Positions 25,845-34,280 of a DNA stretch of 64,000 bases are shown here, piece after piece (positions within the stretch are counted from its first letter, which is position 1; every line of letters starts with the position of its first letter). The translations under genes were made by a program, and so were the position numbers. This DNA comes from Larkinella terrae (GTDB lineage: Bacteria > Bacteroidota > Bacteroidia > Cytophagales > Spirosomataceae), in contig NZ_WJXZ01000004.1 in NCBI RefSeq assembly GCF_009668025.1, forward strand, positions 434,001 through 498,000, in the 5' to 3' direction. The notes beneath the pieces were generated by a model that did not search any database, had not been told where the DNA came from, and saw only the letters and a program-made list of their open reading frames with translations.

Positions 25845-27449
25845 ATGACCCTAAATCGTCGGATTTTCCTCCATCAACTGGGGCTGGGTGTGGCTGGCCT
25901 TGGCCTGATTGGCTCCCTGCCCGCGTCGCTCCAGGCGGCTCCGCTTCGTGCCGTTCGTTTGCCCCGCAGTCTGCCCGAAGCGCAGGGAGTTTCGTCGGAG
26001 GGTTTGCTGGATTTTGTCAACGCCATTGAAGCCGGTAAGCTGAATGTACATAGCATGATGGTGGTTCGCCACGGTCAGGTGGTGGCGGAGGGTTGGTGGG
26101 CACCGTACGCGCCCGAGCTGAAGCACACGCTGTATTCGCTCAGTAAAAGCTTTACGTCGTCGGCCATTGGGCTGGCGGTGGCCGAAAAGAAACTGACGGT
26201 TGATGATAAAATCGTTTCGTTTTTTCCGCAGGACGTACCGGCTACGGTGAGCCCCAATCTGGCGGCCATGCGGGTGAAGGATCTGCTGATGATGGCAACC
26301 GGCCACGATAAGGACTCGACGGGCGCCCTGCGCGCCGACTCCGATAAAAACTGGGTGAAGGCGTTTCTGGCGCAGCCGGTCGAACACGAACCCGGAACGT
26401 TCTTCGTCTACAACAGTGGCGCCACGTACATGCTGTCGGCGATTATTCAGAAAATTACCGGCCAAACCGTGCTGGAGTATCTGAAACCCCGGCTTTTCGA
26501 TCCGCTGGGCATTGAGGGCGCCGACTGGGAAACCGATCCGAAAGGAATCAATACCGGGGGCTGGGGATTGCGCGTGCGGACGGAAGACATTGCCAAATTT
26601 GGTCAGTTATACCTGCAAAAAGGAATGTGGAATGGCAAGCGGTTATTGCCCGAAGCCTGGATCGAGGACGCTACCAAATTCGAGATTCAGTCGAAAGGCG
26701 GTTCGCGGCCGAAGGAGGAAAACGACTGGCTGCAGGGCTACGGCTACCAGTTCTGGCGGTGCCGGAATAACGCCTTTCGGGGCGACGGCGCTTACGGCCA
26801 GTATTGCATCGTGATCCCGGAAAAAGATACGGTTATTGCCATTACCAGCGAAACCAGCGATATGCAGGGCATTCTGGATCAGGTCTGGAAACATATTTTG
26901 CCCGGTATTCAGCAAGGTGCCATTGCGACCAAATCTACGGTTCCGCTAAAACCGAAACTGGCTTCGCTGGCGTTGCCGTTGCCGGCCGGACAAGCCAGTT
27001 CGCCAACTGCTGCAAAAGTGAGCGGAAAACCGTATCAGATCTCGGATAATTCGCTGAATATCAAACGGGTGTCGCTGGCTTTCCAGAACGGTTCCTGCGT
27101 TTGCACGCTTCAGGACGATCAGGGCGAACACCGCGTGGTTTGCGGCCTGGGGCGTTGGGCCGAGGGGAGCACCGATTTATCGACCGTTCCGCTGAAGCTC
27201 GTGCCGACTTCGGTGCCGAAAGAAACCAAAACCAAGATTGCCGGAAGTGGTGCCTGGAGCGACGAGAATACGTTTACGATGACCTGGCGTTTTATCGAAA
27301 CCGCCCATTACGAAAATGTAACCTGCCGGTTCGACGGCGACAATCTACAGCTCGAATTCCGCAAGAGTCTGGCGGTTTTGTCAAATTCCAAAGACCCCCG
27401 CCCGGCGCTGGAAGGCAAGTTGATGGCTGCGGTTTCGCAGGGAAAATAA
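25845..27449 (+). CDS. serine hydrolase, class C beta-lactamase family, Tat-type signal
   Basis: 534 residues. The start 'MTLNRRIFLHQLGLGVAGLG' looks like a twin-arginine signal. The beta-lactamase-like domain spans ~40-370: nucleophile motif S98-L-S-K101 in 'LYSLSKSFTSSAIG', a second motif 'YNSG' in the YxN position, and 'GGWGLRVRTEDIAKFGQLYL'. Residues ~400-534 form an extra C-terminal beta-rich domain. Such proteins are mostly esterases or D-aminopeptidases, not resistance enzymes, and no lactam gene context is present. Divergent from the dehydrogenase-like gene. Confidence 0.9.
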   Translation: MTLNRRIFLHQLGLGVAGLGLIGSLPASLQAAPLRAVRLPRSLPEAQGVSSEGLLDFVNAIEAGKLNVHSMMVVRHGQVVAEGWWAPYAPELKHTLYSLSKSFTSSAIGLAVAEKKLTVDDKIVSFFPQDVPATVSPNLAAMRVKDLLMMATGHDKDSTGALRADSDKNWVKAFLAQPVEHEPGTFFVYNSGATYMLSAIIQKITGQTVLEYLKPRLFDPLGIEGADWETDPKGINTGGWGLRVRTEDIAKFGQLYLQKGMWNGKRLLPEAWIEDATKFEIQSKGGSRPKEENDWLQGYGYQFWRCRNNAFRGDGAYGQYCIVIPEKDTVIAITSETSDMQGILDQVWKHILPGIQQGAIATKSTVPLKPKLASLALPLPAGQASSPTAAKVSGKPYQISDNSLNIKRVSLAFQNGSCVCTLQDDQGEHRVVCGLGRWAEGSTDLSTVPLKLVPTSVPKETKTKIAGSGAWSDENTFTMTWRFIETAHYENVTCRFDGDNLQLEFRKSLAVLSNSKDPRPALEGKLMAAVSQGK

Positions 27450-27510
27450 GCTTCAAAATACGGAATTTTGCCCGATCGGCCAATACTGACCGGCCGGGCA
27501 AAACCATTTA

Positions 27511-28392
27511 TCAGTTGAAATAAGCTTCCCCGCTGAGGTCTTCAATCAGGCCGGGGTGCGTGGGTTGCCAGCCCAACTGCTCCCTGGTTTTTACGCTGGA
27601 AGCCGGACTATCGAACGTAATAAACCGACTCATCCAGTCGAAATGGCTGGCGGCTTCTTCAGGCGTTATCGAGACAACGGGAAGGTTCAACTGCCTGCCG
27701 ATGATCTCCGCAATTTCCCGAACGGGGATCCCTTCGTCACCGATGCCGTTGTAACGGCTTCCAGCCGTTCCTTTTTCCAGCGCGAGTCGGAACAGCCGGG
27801 CCGCATCCAGCCGGTGTACGGCGGGCCACCGGTTGCTTCCATCACCTACGTAAGCGGATACACCGGTTTTCCGGGCTATGCTGATCAGGAAAGGGACAAA
27901 ACCGTAATCGCCGGCGTCGTGAACCGAGGGCGGCAACCGGATAACCGACGCGGGAACGCCGGACTCCACCAACGAAAGGGCCGTTGTTTCGGACGCCCGC
28001 GGAAAACCGGGTGCCGGATCGTCTTCGGTGATCAGGCTTCCATCGTTCCGGACGCCCAATATGCCGCCGGTGACCACCAGCGGTCGGCCGGAACCGTTCA
28101 GTGCGGAGCCCAGGGTTTCGATGGCCCGTTTATCCGTTTCGGCAGCTGCGGCATACTTCGAAAAATCGTGAATGAAGGCGGTATGAATGACGCCGTCGGT
28201 CTCCAAAGCGCCCTGTTTTAAACTGTTCAGGTCTTCCAGACTTCCCTTGATGGCTTCAGCGCCAGCCTCCGCCAGCGTTTTAAGCGCGGCTTCTGAGCGG
28301 GCAAGTCCCAGCACCTGATGCCCTGCTTTTACTAATTCCTGTACAATCGCCGAACCGATAAAACCGGTAGCTCCCGTTACAAACACACGCAT
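27511..28392 (-). CDS. NAD(P)-binding SDR/epimerase-type reductase
   Basis: 293 residues from ATG 28392; a 20-residue upstream extension lacks the family start. 'MRVFVTGATGFIGSAIVQEL' is the dinucleotide loop. The extended-SDR pattern continues with 'VIHTAFIHDF', 'VVTGGILGVRND' and 'YGFVPFLISIARKTGVSAYV'; no classical YxxxK is seen, as in the atypical NmrA/epimerase-like branch. It probably reduces a small carbonyl compound or acts as a redox sensor. It lies just downstream of a Crp/Fnr regulator on the same strand, a common pairing in Bacteroidota. Confidence 0.85.
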   Translation of the reverse strand: MRVFVTGATGFIGSAIVQELVKAGHQVLGLARSEAALKTLAEAGAEAIKGSLEDLNSLKQGALETDGVIHTAFIHDFSKYAAAAETDKRAIETLGSALNGSGRPLVVTGGILGVRNDGSLITEDDPAPGFPRASETTALSLVESGVPASVIRLPPSVHDAGDYGFVPFLISIARKTGVSAYVGDGSNRWPAVHRLDAARLFRLALEKGTAGSRYNGIGDEGIPVREIAEIIGRQLNLPVVSITPEEAASHFDWMSRFITFDSPASSVKTREQLGWQPTHPGLIEDLSGEAYFN

Positions 28393-28514
28393 ACGAATCA
28401 ATATTTGGTTGTGATTAACTACTGAACCAGCCTGGATTGACTGGCAGGCCAATATCCAGGCATTCTCCCGGCAAAAGTGCGGAATGTTCGGGCGGAAAAA
28501 GAGGACATTTGTCG

Positions 28515-29111
28515 CTATTTTACGGGAAGCTGGGCTTGCCTGATCCGGTTCAGGGTTTTAACCGAAACGCCCAGGTACGAAGCCACCATGCGTAAAGGCA
28601 CCCGGGCGAGGAGGCCGGGGTAGGTTTTCGCAAAATCCTCATACATCTCCGCAGGGGTGGAGCTAATGGTTTTGTAAAGGCGGTTTCGGCTGAAGTGAAG
28701 ATTCCGGGAGATGAGTTGTTCGGAGAAAGTCCTGAGGGCGGGAATCTGGTCGAACAGGGCATCAAAACCATCTTTGCTCCACATTAGAAGCTGGCTATCC
28801 TCCAGGGCATCGATGTTGTAAGCCGACGGGCAGCGATTCGCGTAACTTTCGCCGTCGGTTGTCCAGGAAAGTTCCGTTGAAAACTGAAGGACGTGTTCAC
28901 TGCCATCTGCTCCGGTGCGATAAGTACGCAAAAAGCCTTTGGCAATAAAGATTTTATACCGACAGACCTCGCCTTCCTGCAACAGGATTTCTTTTCGTTG
29001 AACGGTTTTTGCAATAGCGGCAGCACCAATCAGCCGGATCTGTTCATCAGACAACGGCGTATTCTGTTGCTTGAGGTACGTTTTGAAAGCGACCAGCATC
29101 TTTTCCTGCAT
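28515..29111 (-). CDS. Crp/Fnr family transcription regulator
   Basis: 198 residues. Cyclic-nucleotide-binding fold ~25-115 ('VQRKEILLQEGEVCRYKIFI', 'AKGFLRTYRTGADGSEHVLQ') followed by a C-terminal helix-turn-helix ('RMVASYLGVSVKTLNRIR'). The phosphate cassette for cAMP is not conserved and there is no Cys cluster, so the ligand is unknown. The neighbouring reductase gene downstream is the likely target or co-transcribed gene; upstream is the membrane-protein gene in the same orientation. Confidence 0.9.
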   Translation of the reverse strand: MQEKMLVAFKTYLKQQNTPLSDEQIRLIGAAAIAKTVQRKEILLQEGEVCRYKIFIAKGFLRTYRTGADGSEHVLQFSTELSWTTDGESYANRCPSAYNIDALEDSQLLMWSKDGFDALFDQIPALRTFSEQLISRNLHFSRNRLYKTISSTPAEMYEDFAKTYPGLLARVPLRMVASYLGVSVKTLNRIRQAQLPVK

Positions 29112-29176
29112 AAAAACGGGCGGTTGCCGGATGATTCAACCGCACTCCGAAAACGGCCTTACGGATAAATTAGTTG

Positions 29177-30667
29177 CTACCGAGGGCGCATAAAATATTT
29201 TTCAAACGACGAATTGGGCCGCAACAGATACTGCTGGGCAGTTGCGGGATTATAATGGCGAACCGCCAGATCCGGGGTGTTCTCGTCACCCAGCTCAGAA
29301 GGCTGGGTGATGAACGTCGTTGTCGGGCGCGGTGGAATATAAGATGCCACGAATTTCAAGACTGAAAGGCTATTGACAGCCCAAAACACGATAAAACCCC
29401 ATCGGACCCAATTTTTCGAACCTCTGTAATTAACCAGCCACTGCGACGCAAACAGGATGATGATGGCGTAGGCCGGTATGTTGGTACGCATTTGCCAGTC
29501 GTTCATGATGCCCAAACGATAAAGCGGCAACAAACAAAGCGTGACGATTGCAACGATTAACCAGTTCTGCAATTGGCTGTCGTTGGGCATAAACAGCCTT
29601 AGGGGAATGTACCAGATTACAAAATTGGTCAGGATATACAGCAGATAATAAAGGGGCCAGGCAGCAACACCGGTTTGCGTAATAAACATATTCACCGAGG
29701 GGTCGGAAGTAATCTGGGTACTGGTTAGATAGGTAATTAAAGGCAGCAGCCCCAGACCGGCCAGGAAGGAATAGAGCAGATAAAGCGGTTTTTTTAAAAA
29801 CCGCCACAGGTCTAACCAAAGCAGATACAGCACAAACGGGATCGACCCAATTCCGGCAAATGGCCCCCAAAACAGGGCTCCGCCCAGCAGCAAAGCCATC
29901 GTCGGCAGCCATTCGTCCTGCCGTTGCTGGTAAAAGGAGGTTAAACTAAAAGCCGCCAGTAGCGCCGGAATGGTGTGCTGAGGAGCCCAGACCAGGTGAT
30001 CCGAAAACGGAGACATAATGATGACCGGGAACTTCCCAAAATCGATGTAATTGGGACGCAGGTACGGCAATGCCGGAATGAAGTCCCGTAATAACCGAAT
30101 GAAAATCCAGGAATCGCTAAATAAAAACAAGACCAGAAAGACCCACCCGGGGCGTTTGGGACTCAGACAAAGGACCCAGCAACTAATGAGAAAAACCCCA
30201 ACCCACGTCCAGATCAACGCCAGATAACGGGCATATTCGATTCCGATCCATTTACTGATAAAAGCTACCGGTAAATAATACGCGTTGTAGTAACACATAA
30301 AAGCGTTGTACTTCGTGTAATAAACCGGCCAGGGATTGACAATTAAATCGTGGTATTTGGCATTGTGAAACTGGTAATCAAACAACTGCCAGTTGAATTC
30401 ACCAAAACCAAAAAGCAACAGATAAACCAACGATAAACTGGCCGCAATAAATACATTTCGTGGGGTCCAGGAAGGAGGATAACTGGTTAGTAGCGGTTGG
30501 GGCCGGGTAAAAATATAAACCGCTAGGCTGCACAACAGAATTACACAGGGTATGCCAATTGCCGAACGGACCCAGGTAAGTAAAAACAAAAGAGCAGGTG
30601 ACAGCATATAAAATACCGTTGTTACCAGCAAATACGTAATCGGATTTCGTCGGTCGGCGAGCATCAT
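29177..30667 (-). CDS. polytopic membrane protein, possibly GT-C glycosyltransferase
   Basis: 496 residues with roughly ten hydrophobic helices and aromatic-rich loops ('WPVYYTKYNAFMCYYNAYYL', 'PFSDHLVWAPQHTIPALLAA'). The layout, including an Asp/Asn-rich first luminal loop, is reminiscent of GT-C sugar transferases, but I see no decisive signature. The sequence is clearly richer in A/T than its flanks and stands with an FAD oxidoreductase in the same state, which hints at joint transfer. Alternative: unknown membrane protein of polysaccharide export. Confidence 0.6.
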   Translation of the reverse strand: MMLADRRNPITYLLVTTVFYMLSPALLFLLTWVRSAIGIPCVILLCSLAVYIFTRPQPLLTSYPPSWTPRNVFIAASLSLVYLLLFGFGEFNWQLFDYQFHNAKYHDLIVNPWPVYYTKYNAFMCYYNAYYLPVAFISKWIGIEYARYLALIWTWVGVFLISCWVLCLSPKRPGWVFLVLFLFSDSWIFIRLLRDFIPALPYLRPNYIDFGKFPVIIMSPFSDHLVWAPQHTIPALLAAFSLTSFYQQRQDEWLPTMALLLGGALFWGPFAGIGSIPFVLYLLWLDLWRFLKKPLYLLYSFLAGLGLLPLITYLTSTQITSDPSVNMFITQTGVAAWPLYYLLYILTNFVIWYIPLRLFMPNDSQLQNWLIVAIVTLCLLPLYRLGIMNDWQMRTNIPAYAIIILFASQWLVNYRGSKNWVRWGFIVFWAVNSLSVLKFVASYIPPRPTTTFITQPSELGDENTPDLAVRHYNPATAQQYLLRPNSSFEKYFMRPR

Positions 30668-30727
30668 AAATAGGGAACAAGTAACAAAAAGCGGCAGGTT
30701 TTATGGCAGGCTGTTGGTAATGCGTAT

Positions 30728-32080
30728 CTATTGATACCTGCCAATTTTACCGGAGAGCGAATTTCCTTCCGGAATAAATGAGGTGTCCATGCCCATTACC
30801 CGACAGGCTTCAGCCGATACGCGAATGGCATTATTAACACTTCGTTCGTCGGGGTAAATATGGACCATATTGGCGAGCCACAGGTGTTGAATGGAAGTCT
30901 TATACGAACTGACACGTTGGGAAAAATTCAGATCACAAACCGTGGCGGCTGTTTTGGTCCTGAAAACATGAATATTGGTAATGCTATCCGGATTAAATGT
31001 TTTATAAATTTTCTTTAAATAAGGCAACATAGTCGCAATTATCTCTTCATTACTTTGATCCGCAATTTGCTCTTCGCGCGAATAATAGCGGGATAGATAG
31101 GCAATATGTTTATTATTATAAAGCTCGCTCGAAATAAAATTTGTGTGTTCAATGATGCCTCCGAACGGATAACCGCTATCCGCAATATTAAGCCAGTAAT
31201 TCTGGCTAAGCGGTTTTTTTAAATCCAGAATTACGCACACCGCCCCGAAGTATTCGATCTTATCAAGTCGCTGGAAAAGCGTATCATCGACGCCCTGAAC
31301 CAACTTTTTGATGTAATTTGTGGGGATCGTAAATAGATATTCTCCACCGGAATATGTTTCCTTTGGTGTAGAAAGGCCGATCAGTTTTCCCTCCTCCACA
31401 TGAAGCCTGGTTACCATCGAATGATTAATCAGTTCAACGGAAAGTGCTTTCAATTTTTCCAGCAAAGCAGTCAATAATGTTTCCAGACTTCCCTGGAGGT
31501 AGCCCAGCTTTTCTTCTCCGCGATTCCGGGAATTCATCCGTTGCCGTAAACGGCCGATGAGCCAGGCCAGCGGAACGTCATTAGCGTATGGCCCGAACTT
31601 AATATCCAGCAGCGGTTTCCATAAAGAGTTCGTAGTATTTTGCCCCGCATACCGATAGAGCCAGTCCATGCAGGAAATATTTTCGTAATCTTCCCAGCGG
31701 GCTAGTTTTCCCAAAAACAGGCTCGTGGCAGCAAAGCGGGCTTTATCGAATAAAGATAAAGGAGAAAACTTAAGAAGATCGACAGGAGAATTGAATGAAA
31801 AGATCTTTCCATCTCGATAAACGCCCATTGTCGTTTTTTTATAAACGAGTTTATTGCCAATTCCCAGCTCTTTTATCAGCCAGTTTAATTCCGCATCGTG
31901 CGTGAAAAAATGGTGGTAATAGTGTTCCAGCCGGTTGCCACCTATCGGAAACGTGTTTAGTAATCCTCCGAATGACCCACTGGCTTCTAATACGCGAACT
32001 TTGTAGCCATTTCGTGCGGCTATATAAGCACTAGCCAGGCCAGTTATGCCTCCTCCAACAATGGTTAATTGTTTTGTCAT
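30728..32080 (-). CDS. FAD-dependent oxidoreductase, protoporphyrinogen oxidase/UGM-like
   Basis: 450 residues. 'LTIVGGGITGLASAYIAARN' is the FAD Rossmann motif, followed by 'VLEASGSFGGLLNTFPIGG' and 'LEHYYHHFF'. A later 'LWLANMVHIYPDERSVNNAI' segment closes the FAD site, as in flavin amine oxidoreductases and UDP-galactopyranose mutase-like enzymes used in polysaccharide clusters. It lies 60 bases upstream of the polytopic protein gene and likely forms an operon with it. Base composition is AT-rich with many A/T third positions. Substrate unknown; surface-sugar modification is a guess from the neighbour. Confidence 0.85.
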   Translation of the reverse strand: MTKQLTIVGGGITGLASAYIAARNGYKVRVLEASGSFGGLLNTFPIGGNRLEHYYHHFFTHDAELNWLIKELGIGNKLVYKKTTMGVYRDGKIFSFNSPVDLLKFSPLSLFDKARFAATSLFLGKLARWEDYENISCMDWLYRYAGQNTTNSLWKPLLDIKFGPYANDVPLAWLIGRLRQRMNSRNRGEEKLGYLQGSLETLLTALLEKLKALSVELINHSMVTRLHVEEGKLIGLSTPKETYSGGEYLFTIPTNYIKKLVQGVDDTLFQRLDKIEYFGAVCVILDLKKPLSQNYWLNIADSGYPFGGIIEHTNFISSELYNNKHIAYLSRYYSREEQIADQSNEEIIATMLPYLKKIYKTFNPDSITNIHVFRTKTAATVCDLNFSQRVSSYKTSIQHLWLANMVHIYPDERSVNNAIRVSAEACRVMGMDTSFIPEGNSLSGKIGRYQ

Positions 32081-32618
32081 CCGTACAAATCGCAGTTGAT
32101 TCCCTACCAGAAGCTAGAAAGTAGAACTTCATCCGGCAGGTTAAGCGCCGGTTTCAGCAAGTTATATACTTTAGCTTGTATTCGTGAATAGAGATGGAGG
32201 TAAGTCGACAAAAGTGCCGAAATCGGGCCTGAAATGTGTATTTTACCGATTGAAACGCCGGAAATATAACACGTTAATTGTTCAGGAAAGGAGAATATTA
32301 TTATTGCATGTGCAATGAAATAATTGATATCAAGGCAATTGAATTATGCGAAAGCCGCATAGCCCTAATCCAGTAATTTCTGGCAGGTAATTTTTGAATT
32401 GAAAGCCAAACTACGGCAAAAAAAACTAATCGTTGGATTATCGTTAATCAGAGCGTTGTTATTGATCAGGGCGAAATCCAGATAGGTAATACGGGGAGCG
32501 CGTCAAAGAAAAGGGGAGATGAGTCAGTTGTTTTACGACTTTTTTTTCAAATTGCCGGCATTAAACGCAAAATGTGAAATTGCTTAATTTAATCCACAAA
32601 ATGGTTATAAATTACTTG
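32081..32618. other. gene-free AT-rich stretch
   Basis: About 540 bases upstream of the FAD oxidoreductase and downstream of tRNA-Phe. It has no credible ORF on either strand and no repeat or RNA fold that I can identify. It may be the leader of the AT-rich gene pair or the relic of an insertion next to a tRNA gene. Confidence 0.5.
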
Positions 32619-32659
32619 CAAAAGAAAAAGGCAGCTACAAACTTTCGTTGTAACTGCCT
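32619..32659 (-). terminator. tRNA-Phe terminator
   Basis: Arms 32629-32640 and 32648-32659 (AGGCAGCTACAA / TTGTAACTGCCT, one mismatch) form a hairpin; read on the minus strand it is followed by TTTTTCTTTTG. It ends the tRNA transcript. Confidence 0.85.
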
Positions 32660-32669
32660 GATTTGGAAG

Positions 32670-32742
32670 TGGTGATGGACGGAATCGAACCGCCGACACA
32701 AGGATTTTCAGTCCTTTGCTCTACCGACTGAGCTACATCACC
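32670..32742 (-). tRNA. tRNA-Phe (GAA)
   Basis: On the minus strand 73 nt fold into a normal cloverleaf: acceptor GGTGATG/CATCACC, D arm with GTAGCTCAG start, anticodon stem AAGGA/TCCTT with loop CTGAAAA (anticodon GAA), variable loop GTGTC, T arm GGCGG/CCGTC with TTCGATT loop, discriminator A. CCA is not encoded. It has its own promoter and terminator. Confidence 0.97.
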
Positions 32743-32771
32743 AGGTACTGCCGGTAGCAATTTTGTGGGTG

Positions 32772-32802
32772 CAAAGGTAGTGGTTTTTTCGTTTACACCA
32801 AA
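32772..32802 (-). promoter_or_regulatory. consensus Bacteroidota promoter of tRNA-Phe
   Basis: On the minus strand TTTG (32802-32799), exactly 19 bases, then TACCTTTG (32779-32772). This is a full match to the primary-sigma consensus of Bacteroidota. Expected start ~23 bases before the tRNA 5' end. It overlaps the leader of the divergent Fe-S gene. Confidence 0.85.
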
Positions 32803-32806
32803 TAGT

Positions 32807-34147
32807 ATGCTAATTCTTCAACAGATTTTATTTGTAGCCGCACTGGCGGCCACCGCTTGGGTGCTGACCCGGCGCATCGGCCTCATCCGGCGGGCCATCC
32901 AGCTTGGTCGGCCGGAAAACCGCACGGACAGGCCCAATGAGCGCCTAAACATCATGCTGCGCGTGGCGTTTGGGCAGAAAAAAATGATGACGAATGTGAC
33001 CGTTGGGCTGATGCACTTCGTCATCTATGTCGGTTTTATCATCGTCAATATTGAAGTGCTGGAAATTGCGCTCGACGGTATTTTTGGAACCCACCGGCTT
33101 TTTGCCCCGTTCACGGGAGCGGTTTATCCGTTTCTCATCAATACCTTCGAAATCCTGGCACTCGGTGTATGGATCGTCTGTGCGGTTTTTCTGATCCGGC
33201 GGTTTGTTACGAAAGTTCCGCGTTTTCAGCCGGAACGACACCGGGAAATGACCCGCTGGCCCCGCACCGATGCGGCCCTGATTCTGACCTTCGAAATTTT
33301 GTTGATGACGGCTTTCCTGACCTGGAACGCGTCCGACAGCGTTCTGCGCGAGCGGGGAGTGGGACATTACAACGAGCTGAAAGGTGTCGGCAATTTTGTC
33401 ATCAGCCAGTTTCTGATGCCGCTGTTCGCCAACTGGAGCGACACGGCATTGGTCGTTTGCGAGCGGTTTATGTGGTGGTTTCACATTCTGGGCATTCTGT
33501 TCTTTGCAGTTTACCTGACGTATTCCAAACACCTGCACATTGTGCTGGCTTTTCCGAATACGTATTTCTCCGACCTGAAACCCAAAGGCGAGATCAAAAA
33601 CATGCCGGAAATCACGAAGGAAGTGCAACTGGCGCTGGGGATTATGCAGGCTGACCCGAACGAAACCCCGGTCGAACCGGGCCGGTTTGGCGCCAGAGAC
33701 GTGCGGGATCTGACGTGGAAAAACCTGATGGATGCCTATAGCTGCACCGAGTGCGGCCGCTGTACGGCGGCATGCCCGGCCAATATCACCGGCAAAAAAC
33801 TGTCTCCCCGCAAGATTATGATGGACACCCGCGACCGGCTGGAAGATATTCAGCAGGGCTGGCAGCAGAACGGGCCGGATTATGATGACGGTAAAACCCT
33901 GTTGGGCGATTACATCACGGCCGAAGAAATCAACGCCTGTACGACCTGCCAGGCCTGCGTTCAGGAATGCCCGGTGAATATCAATCCACTGGAAATTATT
34001 CTGCAACTCCGGCGCTACAAAATTATGGAAGAAGCCCAGGCACCCGCATCGTGGAACGCCATGTTCAGCAATGTCGAAAATAACATGGCTCCCTGGAAGT
34101 TTTCGCCCGGCGACCGGTTTAACTGGGCGGATCAGGTGAATAAATGA
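32807..34147 (+). CDS. membrane-bound Fe-S oxidoreductase subunit (HdrE/NarI-like plus 4Fe-4S)
   Basis: 446 residues from ATG 32807. N-terminal ~250 residues form about five helices with histidines like a b-type cytochrome or NarI-type quinone module ('NVTVGLMHFVIYVGFIIVNI', 'ERFMWWFHILGILFFAVYLT'). The C-terminal cytoplasmic part has two 4Fe-4S motifs, 'CTECGRCTAACPA' and 'CTTCQACVQECPV'. It pairs with a CCG-domain protein, as in heterodisulfide-reductase-like electron carriers. That partner is encoded at 35566, separated by an unrelated membrane-protein gene. Role in electron transfer from the quinone pool is inference. Confidence 0.88.
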   Translation: MLILQQILFVAALAATAWVLTRRIGLIRRAIQLGRPENRTDRPNERLNIMLRVAFGQKKMMTNVTVGLMHFVIYVGFIIVNIEVLEIALDGIFGTHRLFAPFTGAVYPFLINTFEILALGVWIVCAVFLIRRFVTKVPRFQPERHREMTRWPRTDAALILTFEILLMTAFLTWNASDSVLRERGVGHYNELKGVGNFVISQFLMPLFANWSDTALVVCERFMWWFHILGILFFAVYLTYSKHLHIVLAFPNTYFSDLKPKGEIKNMPEITKEVQLALGIMQADPNETPVEPGRFGARDVRDLTWKNLMDAYSCTECGRCTAACPANITGKKLSPRKIMMDTRDRLEDIQQGWQQNGPDYDDGKTLLGDYITAEEINACTTCQACVQECPVNINPLEIILQLRRYKIMEEAQAPASWNAMFSNVENNMAPWKFSPGDRFNWADQVNK

Positions 34148-34280
34148 GTCGGCCAACGGCGAATCCCATCGGCTGGAATTTTATTCACTTACTGAAAAAA
34201 CTGTCTACTTTTACCAGTGGATAGCCAATTAAAAACCGGTCGGGAAAATTTGAGAGTCCCGCAGGCGTTTCCCTATTTGT

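Noticed and set aside
25845-27449. Beta-lactam resistance gene together with BlaI/M56 loci
   Set aside because: The class C-like hydrolase is distant from either blaI operon, has an extra C-terminal domain, and most relatives are esterases or peptidases.
32081-32618. Hidden ncRNA or small gene in the AT-rich gap
   Set aside because: No promoter-terminator pair, stable fold or credible ORF could be seen.
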